Assembly: GCA_945937975.1 (NCBI GenBank)
Contig: CAMEUD010000083.1
Span: 1-5,174 of the forward strand
Direction: 5' to 3'
Source of the DNA: an uncultured Clostridia bacterium
GTDB taxonomy: Bacteria; Bacillota; Clostridia; Christensenellales; UBA1242
Length of the DNA: 5,174 bases
Part shown: piece after piece, positions 4,650 through 5,174 of the stretch
Layout of the letters: each line of letters opens with the position of its first letter
Position numbering within the stretch: the first letter of the stretch is position 1
The notes under the pieces: generated by a model
Database searches by the model: none
The model's input: only the letters and a program-made list of their open reading frames with translations
What the model was told of the DNA's origin: nothing
Translations under genes and position numbers: made by a program

Positions 4650-5174
4650 TTAATTTATAATTTTCCCACCTATTTTTTTAGGTACACCTTCAAGTGTGGT
4701 TAGTGAAGTACACTCACTACAATAAAAATTCCTACCTACTTCTTGTGGTGCACCTTCAAGTGAAGTGAGTGAAGTACAATTACTACAATCAAAATCCTCA
4801 CCTACTTCTTGTGGTGCACCTTTAAGTGAAGTGAGTGAAGTACACTTACTACAAATAAAATTCCCACTTACTTCTTGTGGTGCACCTTTAAGTGAAGTGA
4901 GTGAAGTACAATGATAACAATAAAAATCCCTACCTACTTTTTGTGGAGCACCTTCAAGTGAAGTGAGTGACTTACACTCACTACAAGAAAAATCCATACC
5001 TACTTCTTGTGGTGCACATTCAAGTGATTTGAGTGAAGTACAATGATAACAATAAAAATCCCTACCTACTTCTTGTGGTGCACCTTCAAGTGAGGTGAGT
5101 GAAGAACAATCACTACAAGAAAAATCCCTACCTACTTCTTGTGGTGCACCTTCAAGTGATTTGAGTGAAGTACA
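4650..5174 (-). CDS. Gene D: LRR protein with CxxC repeats (5' partial)
   Basis: The frame is open from the right window edge to the TAA at 4650-4652, giving 174 codons with the start outside. An internal ATG at 4995-4997 lies within a repeat, where the R of VGRDF reads M, and is not the true start. The visible part consists only of repeats: seven complete 22-residue units and a final shorter one (CTSLTTLEGVPKKIGGKIIN) without the second cysteine, which caps the array. The units follow the gene A pattern, with a conserved CxxC at each junction (for example FYCSECTSL). One unit has C for G (SLECAP). By resemblance to gene A, the unseen N-terminus probably carries the same leader and linker, but this cannot be checked here. 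It lies 41 bases upstream of gene C on the same strand. Confidence 0.88.
   Translation of the reverse strand, partial: CTSLKSLEGAPQEVGRDFSCSDCSSLTSLEGAPQEVGRDFYCYHCTSLKSLECAPQEVGMDFSCSECKSLTSLEGAPQKVGRDFYCYHCTSLTSLKGAPQEVSGNFICSKCTSLTSLKGAPQEVGEDFDCSNCTSLTSLEGAPQEVGRNFYCSECTSLTTLEGVPKKIGGKIIN
4653..5174 (-). repeat. Tandem 66-bp LRR repeat array in gene D
   Basis: Seven complete 66-bp units plus a 60-bp terminal unit, continuing beyond the right edge. At the nucleotide level the units match each other and the gene A array (1-413) closely and in the same orientation, so the two arrays form direct repeats separated by about 4.2 kb. Confidence 0.95.

Noticed and set aside
4995..4997. ATG as the start of gene D
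   Set aside because: The same frame with perfect 22-residue repeats continues to the window edge; this ATG replaces a variable repeat residue.

Overview
The window is AT-rich, tightly packed DNA that most likely comes from a T4-like tailed phage (or a distant relative) infecting a Bacteroidetes host, probably a gut Bacteroidales. This is inferred from three things seen in the sequence. (1) Four genes are preceded by the octamer (C/T)ATAAATA, which matches the T4 late promoter TATAAATA. (2) Three proteins begin with a leader ending in FI(A/T)E, very like the capsid-targeting leader (…EFIAE) that the T4 gp21 prohead protease removes from internal head proteins. (3) One protein carries a 'Fibrobacter succinogenes major paralogous' type domain, which is most familiar from Bacteroidetes. 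No start has a clear Shine-Dalgarno sequence, as expected in Bacteroidetes. All visible stops are TAA, apart from one TAG that is followed at once by an in-frame TAA.

Layout. Bases 1-683 (minus) hold gene A, a leucine-rich-repeat (LRR) protein whose 3' end lies outside the window. Bases 684-871 are a short divergent region with A's promoter, the 3' remnant of a gene that resembles the tail of a phage homing endonuclease, and the promoter of the next gene. Bases 872-2635 (plus) encode a 587-residue RimK-like ATP-grasp ligase with a retropepsin-like second domain and an unrecognised C-terminus. A 28-base perfect palindrome at 2650-2677 terminates it. From the right, a minus-strand series runs towards this terminator: gene D (LRR, 5' end outside), gene C (Fib_succ-type domain), gene B (degenerate LRRs), and a 55-residue protein starting MGCNCKK whose start codon lies one base after B's stop.

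How the genes may work together. A, B and C share a header made of a late-type promoter, a capsid-targeting-like leader and a GMWGSAL(K/R)RSN linker, but carry different payload domains. The simplest reading is a family of late-expressed proteins packaged inside the phage head, trimmed by the prohead protease and possibly injected with the DNA. The payloads are typical protein-binding or surface-type folds. D is probably another member, but its N-terminus is not in the window. The ligase is presumably also late-expressed. Its substrate is unknown; ribosomal protein S6 and a virion protein are both possible.
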